From positions 858,501 through 922,500 of the forward strand of contig JAOTOL010001601.1 in assembly GCA_034440575.1 (NCBI GenBank): a stretch of 64,000 bases of DNA. The letters run 5' to 3'. This DNA comes from Imbricaverruca yamaguchii. Lineage: Eukaryota; Arthropoda; Thecostraca; Neoverrucidae. The position numbers and the translations under genes were made by a program. Below, piece by piece: positions 36,660 through 48,197 of the stretch (its first letter is position 1; the number at the start of each line of letters is the position of its first letter). The notes beneath the pieces are model-generated. The model was not told the DNA's origin and ran no database searches. It saw nothing but the letters and a program-made list of their open reading frames with translations.

Positions 36660-37222
36660 CGCAGTACCGCCGGGTAAAGATCAGCAGTAGCCGGGTAAAG
36701 ATCAGCAGTAGCCGGGTAAAGATCAGCAGTAGCCGGGTAAAGATCAGCAGTAGCCGGGTAAAGATCAGCAGTACCGCCGGGTAAAGATCAGCAGTAGCCG
36801 GGTAAAGATCAGCAGTAGCCGGGTAAAGATCAGCAGTACCACCTGGTAGCAATCAGCAGTACCGACGGGTAACAATAAACAGTACCGCCGGGTAACAATC
36901 AGCAGTACCGCCGGGTAAAGATCAGCAGTAGCCGGGTAAAGCAGCAGGCCGGGTAAAGAGCAGTGCCGCCGGAAGATCACCAGTACCGCCTGGTAAAGAT
37001 AGCAGTACCGCCGGGTAACAATCAGCAGTACCGCCGGGTAACAATAAACAGTACCGCCGGGTAAAGATCAGCAGTACCGCCGGGTAACAATCAGCAGTAC
37101 CGCCGGGTAAAAATCAGCAGTACCGCCTGGTAACAATCAGCAGTACCGCCGGGTAACAATAAACAGTACCGCCGGGTAAAGGTCAGCAGTACCGCCGGGT
37201 AACAATCAGCAGTACCGCCGGC
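36660..37222. repeat. Minisatellite of mixed 21-bp and 23-bp units
   Basis: The left part is built of 21-bp GTAGCCGGGTAAAGATCAGC units. The middle and right mix 23-bp GTACCGCCGGGTAAAGATCA and GTACCGCCGGGTAACAATCA units in a partly regular order. Each unit contains CCGGGTAA, a 5'-splice-site-like word. The isoleucine/tyrosine-rich minus frames are artefacts. Confidence 0.93.
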
Positions 37223-38299
37223 TCACTTCCGACCATGGTAGGTACAGCACGTGCCATCTATATCACAGAGCCCGCCATGGATAAGAAGTGCATACCATAT
37301 CATAATAAGCGATGCAATTACATATTTGCAATGCATAATAGGAAAAATTGTCAGATCTCAGAAGTATTACGCAATATTGTTAGAAAATTCATGTAAATTA
37401 TACGCATTTAACATTATAGTGTAGTATAATATTGTTGTGTCTATTGAACATGCAAATGGAAAAAAAACATTTGCATAGCTTTCAACCTGCATGCATCCAT
37501 TAATTTTTACAGCTGTTTTTTTTTGTCTGGCTGTCGCGAGATAACAAATTCTTGGGTCGACCGATACAAAGGCTACTAATTCCATGTGAATACTTCGTCG
37601 GCACTGTCCTTGCTTCGACCAGTGGTGCGTCTGTGGCTTTATTACAAATGACATTCGTATGTAAGGAAACACAAACGCTATTTTCACTATTTATTATCTA
37701 GCTGTTTAGCTATTTATTATGCTATTTTCGACCCATGGGTTACCTTGGTCTTCACACCATTGCAATGTTCACTGATCACACTTGTGCTGTGTCTAGGATT
37801 CATACGCTCTTGACAGCGCTCTTGAGGTGCGAGTGGCATGTGAGATCGTGATGAAATTCTCTGGAACGTCCCCGCTCGTGATCCGAAAGTAACGCCATCA
37901 TTGTTTGCCCATACCACTGCGGCGGACAGTCGACACGGGCAGTATAGGAGCTGGTCTGAACAGCAATGCAAATGTACTTATGCATGCGCCGAAGCGAAAG
38001 GCATTCGAGCTCGTGTTCCCCAGAAGGATCTGACAGGCTGCAGGTGGTTGACCGAGGCATCTGACAGACGATAGATGACAGACGATAGATGACAGGTCGG
38101 GAAGGCCTGGCAGACGCGATCTGACAGACGCGTGTGTGTGACGACACGTGTAAATCCCCACTCCGCATAGTCCAGCGGATCGTTCGAAGCCCAGAGCTGA
38201 CGGCCTTGTTACATATTTTAGAACGCAACATTTTAGGTACCTTGCAGCTAGTTTAATACAACGAAGAATGGCTCTTAAGTGCTCCTGGGTTTTAGACAT
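37223..38299. other. No feature recognised
   Basis: AT-rich DNA. Short frames on the minus strand have no recognised domains. Confidence 0.4.
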
Positions 38300-38480
38300 T
38301 GCGTGAAACGAAATATACAACCCTCAATATACCAGGAGGTGCTGAGTTCACATCAAAAGTAGCGTTAGGGATTATGTTACATTACTCATAATAAGCCGGA
38401 TAACATAATCCCTGACGCTACTTTTGATGTAAACTCAGCACCTCCTGGTATATTGAGGGTCGTACATTTCGTCTCACGCA
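38300..38480. repeat. Long inverted repeat: 80-bp arms, 21-base loop
   Basis: Arm 38300-38379 and arm 38401-38480 are reverse complements with about six mismatches. The arms include CAATATACCAGGAGGTGCTG and TCAAAAGTAGCG. The central spacer is ACATTACTCATAATAAGCCGG-like. Transcribed, it would fold into one near-perfect 80-bp stem. It could be a fold-back transposon remnant or a source of hairpin small RNAs; no target duplication was identified. Confidence 0.92.
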
Positions 38481-39034
38481 AAGCCTTGCAGTTAGGCTTT
38501 TTATCTTCGAAGTTGTTTTTCAGGTCCTGGTGTACTCGACATAGGAAACGTCATGTAGCTGGTCAAATATGACTTACTCAGCTTCCGTGCACGGTAATGA
38601 ACGCGGCGGGCTGAAACAGAGTCCATCGTTTTCTTACACTGTGTGTGATACTTGTGCAAAATTTGTGAACGTGCACCCATCTTTACTCTCCCTCTGCCTG
38701 ACCCAGAACCTTTTGTGTACGCGGGTGTGTCTTCTGGAGATCGGGTGGGTAACACCCGCGACATGCCATCGAGGGGGACATGCAGATGAATAGCCGAACG
38801 ACTCCTCCTCTGAGTGAAACTGGGTACACCTTCCACAGAGGTCATAGCCACCAGTAGGACGGCGAAGGTGTAGCGATAGCTGCCAACCGTCGACAGATGC
38901 TGACCAAGCCGACGCTGCGTTTCGGGTCGACGTGGGGAATATTTAGACGGAAAATATCAACATTGCCTCTTGCATGACAAGCAATGACGATCACAAATCT
39001 TGCCTGAAGCGAGCATGTTGTCATGGAATGTGCC

Positions 39035-39472
39035 GAAGCGGTGCTGTGGAGTGTAGCTATGCACAGCACGAGTGGCACGCAGGCACTGCAGCGCAGGAGT
39101 GTAGCTATGCACAGCACGAGTGACACGCAGGCACTGCAGCGCAGGAGTGTAGCTATGCACAGCACGAGTGACACGCAGGCACTGCAGCGCAGGAGTGTAG
39201 CTATGAACAGCACGAGTGACACGCAGGCACTGCAGCGCAGGAGTGTAGCTATGCACAGCACGAGTGACACGCAGGCACTGCAGCGCAGGAGTGTAGCTAT
39301 GAACAGCGGGCACTGCGGACGTGACACGCGGCACTGCGCGGTGTGCTATGAAGATACACGCAGCACTGCGCGTGAGTGTAGCTAGCGCACGAGTGACACG
39401 CAGGCACTGCAGCGCAGGAGTGTAGCTATGCACAGCACGAGTGACACGCAGGCACTGCAGCGCCGTCAGATG
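39035..39472. repeat. 48-bp minisatellite, about 9 copies
   Basis: Unit GTGTAGCTATGCACAGCACG plus AGTGACACGCAGGCACTGCAGCGCAGGA (given in two parts) repeats at an exact 48 bp. A deleted and rearranged stretch lies at about 39305-39400. The frame-keeping period gives open frames on both strands (RRSVAMHSTSDTQALQ on plus); these are artefacts. Confidence 0.95.
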
Positions 39473-40170
39473 CTCTCGATGGTACTGGACTAGCGTTGGC
39501 ACGCATGCACGCACTGGAAAATATACGCCACATTAGAGGAGCAATTTGGCGGCCGGACTAGGCAAAGCGAAAACGAAAGCATATTTCAGTTAAGGCAATA
39601 TGGCATGCTCTTGTGTAATTATCACCCGCTTACGCTCATGTCTCAAGTCCCACAACTTCAAGAGAAGTGGTTTTGTTTTGATGTCGCAATATTGCAAATA
39701 TACGGTTGATTTTAAGCACACTTTATCCACTGACTGGCCAGTACAGCACGACATAATTTCGCGTTAAAAGTATGTATTATCTGGAGGAACAGTTGCATTG
39801 AGACACGTGACAAATACAGGCATTGGCATACCAAGTCAACCGGGGTAAAAGTGTTCAATACTGAGGAAGTATGTCTCTATACAGTAAATGTTTACAACTC
39901 CCTGAATATAATGATCGAGATTAAAACATTATGGATCCGGAGCTACTCTTTGTAGATGCAACTTTGTTCCGTGGTAAGTACGCATTGGAAAATCGCAGAC
40001 CCATGTTCGCCATCAAAAGTGGTGGAGGGCACCTGCCTCTGATCACTTTCACGCACTAAAATCCACCAGCGATTTTGTTTACTTACCGTTGCCAGAAGCA
40101 GGCTGGTCGCATGCTTTACCACTGCCAGACGACATGTCACGGAACTTCCCGGAGTCGGTACTACTAAGTT
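39473..40170. other. No feature recognised
   Basis: AT-moderate DNA without domains or repeats. Confidence 0.4.
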
Positions 40171-40174
40171 GTGA

Positions 40175-41400
40175 AGCTCTGGGTCAGTACCGGACCTGCC
40201 CGGGGGCGGCACAGCTGCCCTGTGCGGCTCTGGGTCAGTATCGGACGTGCCCGGAGGCGGCATGACTGACATATGGAGGTTGTGGGGTCAGTACTTGCAT
40301 GCTCTGGGCGGCGTGACTGACCTATTATGCTCTGAGTGTCAGTACTAGACAAGAGCAAGGGCGGAACTACTGACCAATGCTGAAGATAGACCTGCCCTAG
40401 AGCATCACGACTGACCTGTGAGGCTCAGGGCCAGCACTAGACACACCCGAGAGTATCATGACCGACCTGTGAGGCTCAAGGCCAGCACTAGACACACCCG
40501 AGAGCATCATGGCCGACCTGTGAGGCTCAGGGTCAGTACTGGACACACCCGAGAACATCACGACTGACCTGTGAGGCTCAGGGTCAGTACTGGACACACC
40601 CGAGAACATCACGACTGACCTGTGAGGCTCAGGGCCAGCACTAGACACACCCGAGAGCATCATGACCGACCTGTGATGATCAGGGTCAGTCCTGGACATA
40701 CCCGAGAACATCACGACTGAACTGTGAGGCTCAGGGTCAATACTGGACACGCCCGAGAGTATCATGACCGACCTGTGAGGCTCAAGGCCAGCACTAGACA
40801 CACCCGAGAGCATCATGGCCGACCTGTGAGGCTCAGGGTCAGTACTGGACACACCCGAGAGCATCATGACTGACCTGTGATGATCAGTATCAGTACTAGA
40901 CACACCCGAGAGTATCATGACCGACCTGTGATGATCAGTGTCAGTACTAGACACACCCGAGAGCATCATGACCGACCTATGATGATCAGTGTCAGTGCTA
41001 GACACACCCGAGAGCATCATGACTGACCTGTGATGATCAGGGTCAGTACTGGACACACCCGAGAACATCATGATCGACCTGTCATGATCAGTGTCAGTGC
41101 TAGACACACCCGAGAGTATCATGACCGACCTGTGAGGCTCAGGGCCAGCACTAGAAACACCCAAGAACATCATGACCGACCTGTGATGATCAGGGTCAGT
41201 CTTGAACATACCCGAGAGCATCATGACTGACCTGTGAGGCTCAGGGCCAGCACTAGACACACCCTAAAGCATCATGACTGACCTGTGAGGCTCAGGGTCA
41301 GTACTAGACACACCCGAGAGCATCATGACTGATCTGTGATGATCAGGGTCAGTACTGGACACACCCGAGAGCAGCATGACTAACCTGTGATGCTTAGCTC
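40175..41400. repeat. 51-bp minisatellite, about 20 copies
   Basis: From about 40410 a 51-bp unit contains CTGACCTGTGAGGCTCAGGG, TCAGTACTGGACACACCCGA and GAGCATCATGA in order. A more diverged related zone lies at 40175-40410. Two sub-variants (GAGGCTCAGGG and GATGATCAGGG) are interspersed. A 287-residue minus frame repeats HRSVMMLSGVSSTDPEP purely because 51 is divisible by three. On the minus strand each unit carries CACAGGTCAGT, an exact 5'-splice-site consensus. Confidence 0.95.
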
Positions 41401-41499
41401 CAATATATACCGAACATGAGCGGGGGCGGAACTACTGTTCTATGAAGATGAATATTAATGCCAAATACAACCCGTGGCCAGGGTGATCGACCTATGATT

Positions 41500-42075
41500 C
41501 CGAAGCTGATACAAGGGGGAAGGGATGACACTCAGGCACACCTCTATACAGTTCTGACGTAAGAGGAGGGGGTGATAGCATTCATCATAGGAAACTCGGT
41601 CAGGGACTGGCGCAAGGGGAGGGGGTGATAACATTGAGCGCAGACAATTCGGTCCGACCCTGGCACAAAATGATGGGGTTATTGGTTTTACGACACGTCG
41701 ACAATTGAGTAATGTAGTATCGCCAATCTTTCACGCCGATTGGTCGCGGACGAAGTGTAGCGACAGGTGAGACTCGAGCCCACAATCTGTCGATTGTGCG
41801 ACGGGCAACTCACCCCTAGACTACTCGTCCCCAACACAAGATGAGAGGTGATAGCATTCAGCGTAGGTAACTCGGTCCGGTACTTACACAACATGAGGGA
41901 TGATAAAATTCCGCATAGGTAATTCGGTCCAGCGTTGATACAAGGGAAGGCGGGCGCGAATGATCAACTCTGGTCACAGCGTTCTAAAGCCCGAATAACT
42001 AACTAGCGAGACAGGGGGCGGAGTGATGGCATTCAGCGTGGATAACTCTGTCCGACACCGACGCAGGTACATCAC
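41500..42075. repeat. Diverged minisatellite, about 60-bp units, split by a SINE
   Basis: Units share GGTGATAGCATTCAGCGTAGG followed by AACTCGGTCCGG and ACAAG.GGG. They occur on both sides of the SINE at 41675-41832, so the array predates that insertion. Confidence 0.75.
41675..41832 (-). mobile_element. tRNA-derived SINE, copy 4, inside a minisatellite
   Basis: Full-length minus-oriented copy with A-box-like and B-box-like elements (complement of CTCGAGCCC) and a GTCGTAAAACCAATAACCCC end. CACAAAATGA (41664-41673) and CACAAGATGA (41835-41844) form a 10-bp target duplication with one mismatch. Confidence 0.87.
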
Positions 42076-42079
42076 GCTC

Positions 42080-43190
42080 AGTGGGGACGGCTACGGTCGG
42101 CTTCATAGCCGGCTGGTAAGTAGCGCAGTGTAGGTCAGCCCGCAACGCAACTCACCACCTTTTGCCGGACGGTGTCTGGTCAGGGTGACCTTTGACATTG
42201 CTTCGCGGCTGAGGCCGACGTGACCTGTTCACACGGCGGAATAATATGGTTTAATATGAGTCTTTTCTTGTATGTAAGTGGTTTGCAAGCGCAGATGATT
42301 GCTGGCTCTATCATCTGTGAGTGAGAATTTCGTTAGTTGGCTAGTTGGCCAAGCCAGACGGGAGGTGTAAAATTGGCATAACGGGACTAGTCTCCAAGGT
42401 TCGTACGGAAAACACCGCGGTACGACACATATGGGGATAATAACTGCTGTCCAACTGGACTCAAGCTACCGAGAGGCCCGAGTGGAGCTACGGTTCTTGT
42501 TCGCGATAGTGTGCATTGTGATCTATTGCACACGCCGCATGCTGCAATTATTTGTTCGGGCTTGAATATTATTCGGCTGTTAATCCTCTTCAACGAGACT
42601 TTTTCATTCCATCAGGATATTACGCGTCGTGTAGTAGCGTGCGACAACTTACATTAGCTCTAGATGATTTCGAAAGTAAGCTACAGGCCATGTCTTCCAA
42701 GCACTCGCATGCAACAGTTGCCATGGCGAGTGATTGTAATGAAAGTTGTTGTGTTATGAAAGCAATTAACTGCTGGGTTGGTTCAATTTAAAAAAGGTTT
42801 CACCAAACCTACATTATCTACATAGATTGCACATAGTGAATAGTGCTTTCCCACATATCTACCTTGGAATATTTTGCTTCACATCATATTGTCCACTTGT
42901 CCGGACCTCGCACCAATACTGTGTTGCTAACTTCCCACCCTATGTTTGGCCGTAAGACACAACACACCACCCAGTCATGCTGTCTCCTGCCCGAATGGTC
43001 GGCTCAGATCTGCCGCTGCCACAGCCAGGCGCCTCCGCAACAACAGCACCTCATCTGCAGCACTTGTATTCGCCGGCTGGATCGGATCGCTGTCGTGCTC
43101 CTCGTGTGTGTCGATGGCGTCGGCCGGTGCACCGCCGATGCCATCGCAGTCAACGAGCAATAGCTGCCGCGGCGACTCACCGCGCTGGCG
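42080..43190. other. No feature recognised
   Basis: Mixed composition, GC-rich to the right. The long frame that starts at 42977 enters the 39-bp array and has no non-repeat domain. Confidence 0.4.
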
Positions 43191-43194
43191 ACCG

Positions 43195-44990
43195 GCCACC
43201 GGGCTGGGTACAGGGTAACCAGCCGACTGTGTACGGCCACCGGGCCGGGTACAGAGTGACCAGCCGACTGTTTACGGCCGAGGCTGGGCACAAGGTGACC
43301 AGCCGACTGTGTACGGCCGAGGCTGGGTACAGGGTGACAAGCCGACTGTGTACGGCCGAGGCTGGGTACAGAGTAACCAGCCGACTGCGTATGGCCGAGG
43401 CTGGGTACAAGGTAACCAGCCGACTGTGTACGGCCGAGGCCGGGTACGGGGTGGCCAGCCGACTGTGTACGACCGAGGCCGGGTACAGGGTGACCAGCCG
43501 ACTGCGTACGGCCGAGGCTGGGTACAGGGTGGCCACCCGACTGTGTACGGCCGAGGCTGGGTACAGGGTAACCAGCCGACTGTGTACGGCCGAGGCTGGG
43601 TACAGGGTAACCAGCCGACTGTGTACGGCCGAGGCTGGGTACAGGGTAACCAGCCGACTGTGTACGGCCGAGGCCGGGTACAGGGTGACCAGCCGACTGT
43701 GTACGGCCGAGGCTGGGTACAGGGTGAGCAGCCGACTGTGTACGGCCGAGGCTGGGTACAAGGTAACCAGCCGACTGTGTACGGCCGAGGCCGGGTACGG
43801 GGTAACCAGCCGACTGTGTACGGCCGAGGCCGGGTACGGGGTGACCAGCCGACTGTGTACGGCCGAGGCCGGGTACAGGGTGGCCAGCCGACTGTGTACG
43901 GCCGAGGCCGGGTACGGGGTGACCAGCCGACTGTGTACGGCCGAGGCTGGGTACAGGGTGGCTAGCCGACTGTGTACGGCCGAGGCTGGGTACAGGGTGA
44001 CCAGCCGACTGTGTACGGCCGAGGCTGGGTACAGAGTAACCAGCCGACTGTGTACGGCCGAGGCCGGGTACGGGGTGGCCAGCCGACTGTGTACGGCCGA
44101 GGCTGGGTACAGGGTGGCCAGCCGACTGTGTACGGCCGAGGCTGGGTACAGGGTGGCCAGCCGACTGTGTACGGCCGAGGCTGGGTACAAGGTAACCAGC
44201 CGACTGTGTACGGCCGAGGCTGGGTACGGGGTGGCCAGCCGACTGTGTACGGCCGAGGCTGGGTACAGGGTAACCAGCCGACTGTGTACGGCCGAGGCCG
44301 GGTACAGGGTGACCAGCCGACTGTGTACGGCCGAGGCTGGGTACAGGGTGACCAGCCGACTGTGTACGGCCGAGGCTGGGTACAAGGTGACCAGCCGACT
44401 GTGTATGGCCGAGGCTGGGTACAGGGTGACCAGCCGACTGTGTACGGCCGAGGCTGGGTACAGAGTAACCAGCCGACTGTGTATGGCCGAGGCTGGGTAC
44501 AAGGTGACCAGCCGACTGTGTACGGCCGAGGCTGGGTACAGGGTGGCTAGCCGACTGTGTACGACCGAGGCTGGGTACAGGGTGGCTAGCCGACTGTGTA
44601 CGACCGAGGCTGGGTACAGGGTGGCCAGCCGACTGTGTACGGCCGAGGCTGGGTACAAGGTAACCAGCCGACTGTGTACGGCCGAGGCCGGGTACGGGGT
44701 GGCCAGCCGACTGTGTACGACCGAGGCTGGGTACAGGGTAACCAGCCGACTGTGTACGGCCGAGGCCGGGTACAGGGTAACCAGCCGACTGTGTACGGCC
44801 GAGGCTGGGTACAGGGTGACCAGCCGACTGAACAGAGGCGAGGCTGGGTACAGGGTGACCAGCCGACTGAACAGAGGCGAGGCTGGGTACAGGGTGGCTA
44901 GCCGGCTGTATACGGCCGAGGCTGGGCACATGGTGACCAGCCGGCTGTACACGGCCACCGGGCTGGGTACAGGATGGATAGCCCGCTCTG
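43195..44990. repeat. 39-bp minisatellite, about 45 copies
   Basis: Unit GTGTACGGCCGAGGCTGGGT plus ACAGGGTGACCAGCCGACT repeats at an exact 39 bp with point variants (CTGG/CCGG, ACAGGG/ACGGGG/ACAAGG, GTGACC/GTAACC/GTGGCC). As 39 is a multiple of three and no unit frame contains a stop, very long frames appear: 686 residues on plus (repeating AEAGYRVTSRLCT), and 684 and 593 on minus. Simultaneous opening of several frames with near-identical DNA argues against protein selection. Confidence 0.97.
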
Positions 44991-45194
44991 TACGGCAGCG
45001 GGCCGTGCAGGGAATTGCTCAATTCCATGGTCTGTAAGTTCTTATGAGCACGGAACAAAAGAGCTAATCCGATCTGATGACATGATGGAGTCTACCTTAG
45101 GGACTCGTTGTCCGTGGTTTTGTAAGAACATGCTGCCAAAAAAATCGACCCAGACTCGGATATTATTTTTGTGTGAAAACTACTTTTTTCATAA

Positions 45195-45364
45195 CAATTG
45201 TAGTTCCATCTAAATCTATTTTCACCTCCTGGATGCTCGCATAACTTGGGGCAAAACTAATAACTCGCATAACTTGGGAATGATGTGCCCCAAAACTTGG
45301 GGCACATCATTCATCTATAAGAGCATCCAGGAGGTTAAAATACATTTAGATAGAACTACAATTG
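45195..45364. repeat. Nested inverted repeat (fold-back)
   Basis: Outer arms 45195-45238 and 45321-45364 are 44-bp reverse complements with few mismatches and begin and end in CAATTG. The 82-bp interior contains a second palindrome, AATGATGTGCCCC (45279-45291) with GGGGCACATCATT (45299-45311). A direct duplication of CGCATAACTTGGG is also present. It could be a small fold-back element. Confidence 0.9.
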
Positions 45365-45799
45365 TTGAGTAAAAGTTAACTTTTAAAACTTTAGGGGTGT
45401 AATTCGGTTGTCATTTCGTTTTCAGGCCCATTTCAGTAGCGTTGTTAGTAAAAGTACCAGAATGCTTATATCACTAAATCACTACCGACATGCTACTCCA
45501 AAAAGAGTAAAGTCGATATTGCTTGAAGCAGGTGTTATTTCCATTGCTCGCTATTACATTTTCACCTATAATAATTGTGGCATTACTGAACATCACCGAA
45601 TCATATCTAATTGTGGGCTAAAAGTTAAGCAGCTAATGGAAGAAAGTAAATTCAGTTTCATTTCCGAAACGTTCCAAAAGCTAAATTTTGTAATCGCCCA
45701 ACACCTTGTACCGCAAGAGCATTTGTGCCGTACGAATTGCATTCACACTCACGATTCCCTACCACATACCAGCGTGATCGGTGGTGCTGTCGATCAGCG
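45365..45799. other. Open frame of unknown meaning
   Basis: A plus frame (45408-45815, 135 codons) starts 44 bp right of the fold-back and ends in the next palindrome cluster. It contains several Cys and His residues but no motif I recognise. Coding status is unproven. Confidence 0.25.
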
Positions 45800-45877
45800 T
45801 CACAATCATATATGATTGTGACAATCATATATGATTGTCACAATCATATATGCGTCTTGTGTTATAACACAAGACGC
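45800..45877. repeat. Cluster of three adjacent palindromes
   Basis: TCACAATCATATATGATTGTGA (45800-45821) overlaps GACAATCATATATGATTGTC (45820-45839), followed by a partial third CACAATCATATATG and then GCGTCTTGTG-TTATAA-CACAAGACGC (45852-45877). Each is essentially perfect. Confidence 0.92.
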
Positions 45878-45977
45878 ACAGCACGACTGAATCTGCCACG
45901 CATACGCACCGAGGTCGCTCGGAGGTGTTTGTGCGACCGCAGCGTTTCTTTAATCAGCAGTCTGTTGACTGTGTTAT

Positions 45978-46018
45978 GAACTTGAACATCAACTTCAACT
46001 TCAACTTCAACTTCAAGC
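45978..46018. repeat. (AACTTC)n hexamer tract
   Basis: Six hexamer units with one ATC variant. Confidence 0.85.
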
Positions 46019-47395
46019 CAGCTTAAAGGCATGGCTAAAAAACAACGTTTGATTACACACGCACTCCCATCCGGAAGTGGAGTATGATGTCACGGTCGCT
46101 TCTACTTGTACTTTTATGGCGGCGATGTTTCAGCATATCTATTTTATTTTTGCGAATTACGTTTATTATATATGCAGCGGAATTTCCGAATACGATGGCA
46201 TTAGCAAAATGCATAGGGATATTGCTCCTTTAAACGAGTTTCTGACGTACCAAAAATCCCGGGAAGCTTAGCAAGATGTTCGGAAGTTTTCCTAATCGCA
46301 ACGGAATTCGGAAGCTCTACTAGATTCGGAAAGGCATAGAGATGGTCTAAATATATGCATATAGGCGCTTATCTGTTTTTATGGTGCTCATACTTACATT
46401 AACGTGTTTTAATTCGTGTACTTGGTATGGAAAAGTATGTCTTAGCTGCGCAGACATCGACTTTCTGGAATTAAAAGACACGCTTGTGGATTGCGGTTCA
46501 GTACATTTTAATCTGAATCTGAATGCAAATCAGTGTAAGCACACAATCTGAGAATTCCCACACACGCAGACGTGTCAGCATCCGAAGAGTGTCATTCATA
46601 TCGTGGGTGTGAAGTTGTCGGCAGCCGGACCAGAACCAACAGGCACAGCAGCTCAAACAGAGCCGACAGGGCGAGAGACGAGTGCTGGTGCCATCCAACG
46701 GCGACAGAGGGCGGCGGCAGGCCGAGGTACATCGAGCAATGAGACTGAACATGTGCACCGGCCAGCCACCGGTATAGGTGGCGCTACATGTCGTGAATCT
46801 AATCACGGAACGTGATAGGTGGCAGCAGTTGTCGACTTGAGAGACGGGGGTCCTCCATTGCAGAAGGAAATTACTGCCTGATGCAGGAGATCCGACAGCC
46901 AGCTAGGCGCAGGGTGTGACTACCCACCAGGTAGAGGAAGCAACAGCCCACGGTGAAAGGTGATTGCTCGTCAGATAGATAAGTTGACTGCCCGCTAGGT
47001 GAAGGAGACCTGTCAGTTACTGGGGGCGACCGCTCGTCAGGTGACGGGGAAACTGATCGATAGATAGAGATGACAGCCTCCAGGTGGAGGAAGTGACTCC
47101 TAAATGATGTATGTAACTGCCCACTGCATTGAAATGGCCAAGTGGTCGCGGGAGGAAATGAGTAAAATTAGGAATTGTGTCGGTTAGCAGCCAGATCTTG
47201 AGTACGTCAAGCTGGCCAAGCGAGCCAGTCGAGCAACCATGTCCAGATCTCAGAGAACAACAGGTTGGATGGCAGCAGCTGCAACATTAAGGTTATTTGC
47301 AACATTCATGTGTTCATAGATGGTTGATCTTCCAGATCACGTCAAATCAGATTGGGGTGCAGTCAGTCGCCAACCTCGTAGTCGGAGTTCAGGTT
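46019..47395. other. Non-coding; degenerate short-unit repeat at 46890-47110
   Basis: At about 46890-47110 a degenerate unit of about 30-40 bp recurs (TGACT.CCC.C.AGGTGAAGGA with GCTCGTCAG). Elsewhere no gene or repeat is recognised. Confidence 0.4.
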
Positions 47396-47452
47396 TGTGG
47401 ATCGGCCGGTTCAGGTTTGTGGATCGGCCGGTTCAGGTTTGTGGATCGGCGA
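47396..47452. repeat. 22-bp triplicate
   Basis: Nearly three exact copies of GGTTTGTGGATCGGCCGGTT plus CA. Confidence 0.9.
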
Positions 47453-47558
47453 TGTTTTGATGGCGAAGTCAAGAACATGAGCTCAGCTGAGAATTGTCTA
47501 AGTTTATGTTGTCACAGGCGCAAAAGCTTCAAGGTTTTATAAGCTTCAAGGTTTTATA

Positions 47559-47608
47559 CTGGACCAAAATCGAAACTTTTACTTGTCGAAGTTTCGATTT
47601 TAGTCCAG
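47559..47608. repeat. 20-bp inverted repeat
   Basis: CTGGACCAAAATCGAAACTT and its near-perfect reverse complement enclose a 10-base loop. A 16-bp direct repeat, AGCTTCAAGGTTTTAT, lies just upstream at 47525-47556. Confidence 0.85.
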
Positions 47609-48187
47609 CACCACACAGCGCAGAGACCGAAGTTAGGTTAGGTTATGAGCTTTACTTTATAAAATATCCAAGAAAGGCATCCATGAGCAAAGATAAGGTC
47701 AAAGTAATTGTAAATTACGTGGTATTCTGATGCTAACAATTAATTCTGGTCTTGCATTCGTGTGGTGTATGCTCTTACACCACAATTTTGCCGGGAATCC
47801 AACAGACGTAAGAATATATGTCCGAGCACATAAGACTCCTTTAAAAAGGGCAAAATTTGAACTTTGCTTTAAAAAAAGAATGGAAAGTGCTACAAGGTTT
47901 CAAGCAACGCCAAATACTTGTGCCGCGGTCGCTTGCTCCATGCTGCCTGCAAACGGTGCGGCGGCGATGTGCGACAATCAAGTGTTACAAAACCAAGGCC
48001 ATCGCCGGGCACTTGTTGCACCATGTGTCGGTAATTTCGGACGTAGTTGATGCGAAGTTCGCCATGAAGGTTCACAATGAGAATCAGAATCACATATATT
48101 CCTGTGCTTGGGAAGAGTACAACTAAATCGCAAACAAACTGTCAATTTTTTTTTTGCATTTTGCAAATTTTGGCAACAATGTTACAT

Positions 48188-48197
48188 AATGCACAAT
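48188..48197. repeat. Left target-site duplication
   Basis: AATGCACAAT, identical to 51759-51768 and immediately outside the left TIR. Confidence 0.8.

Noticed and set aside
35450..37222. CRISPR-like array
   Set aside because: Units are contiguous near-identical repeats without unique spacers, in eukaryotic DNA with spliced genes.
40397..41260. 287-residue minus frame (HRSVMMLSGVSSTDPEP repeats) as a repetitive protein
   Set aside because: 51-bp minisatellite by-product; the flanks carry no start context or domain.
42977..45037. 686-residue plus frame and 684/593-residue minus frames as long genes
   Set aside because: They are read from a 39-bp tandem repeat that happens to be open in several frames; no non-repeat domain or splice signal.
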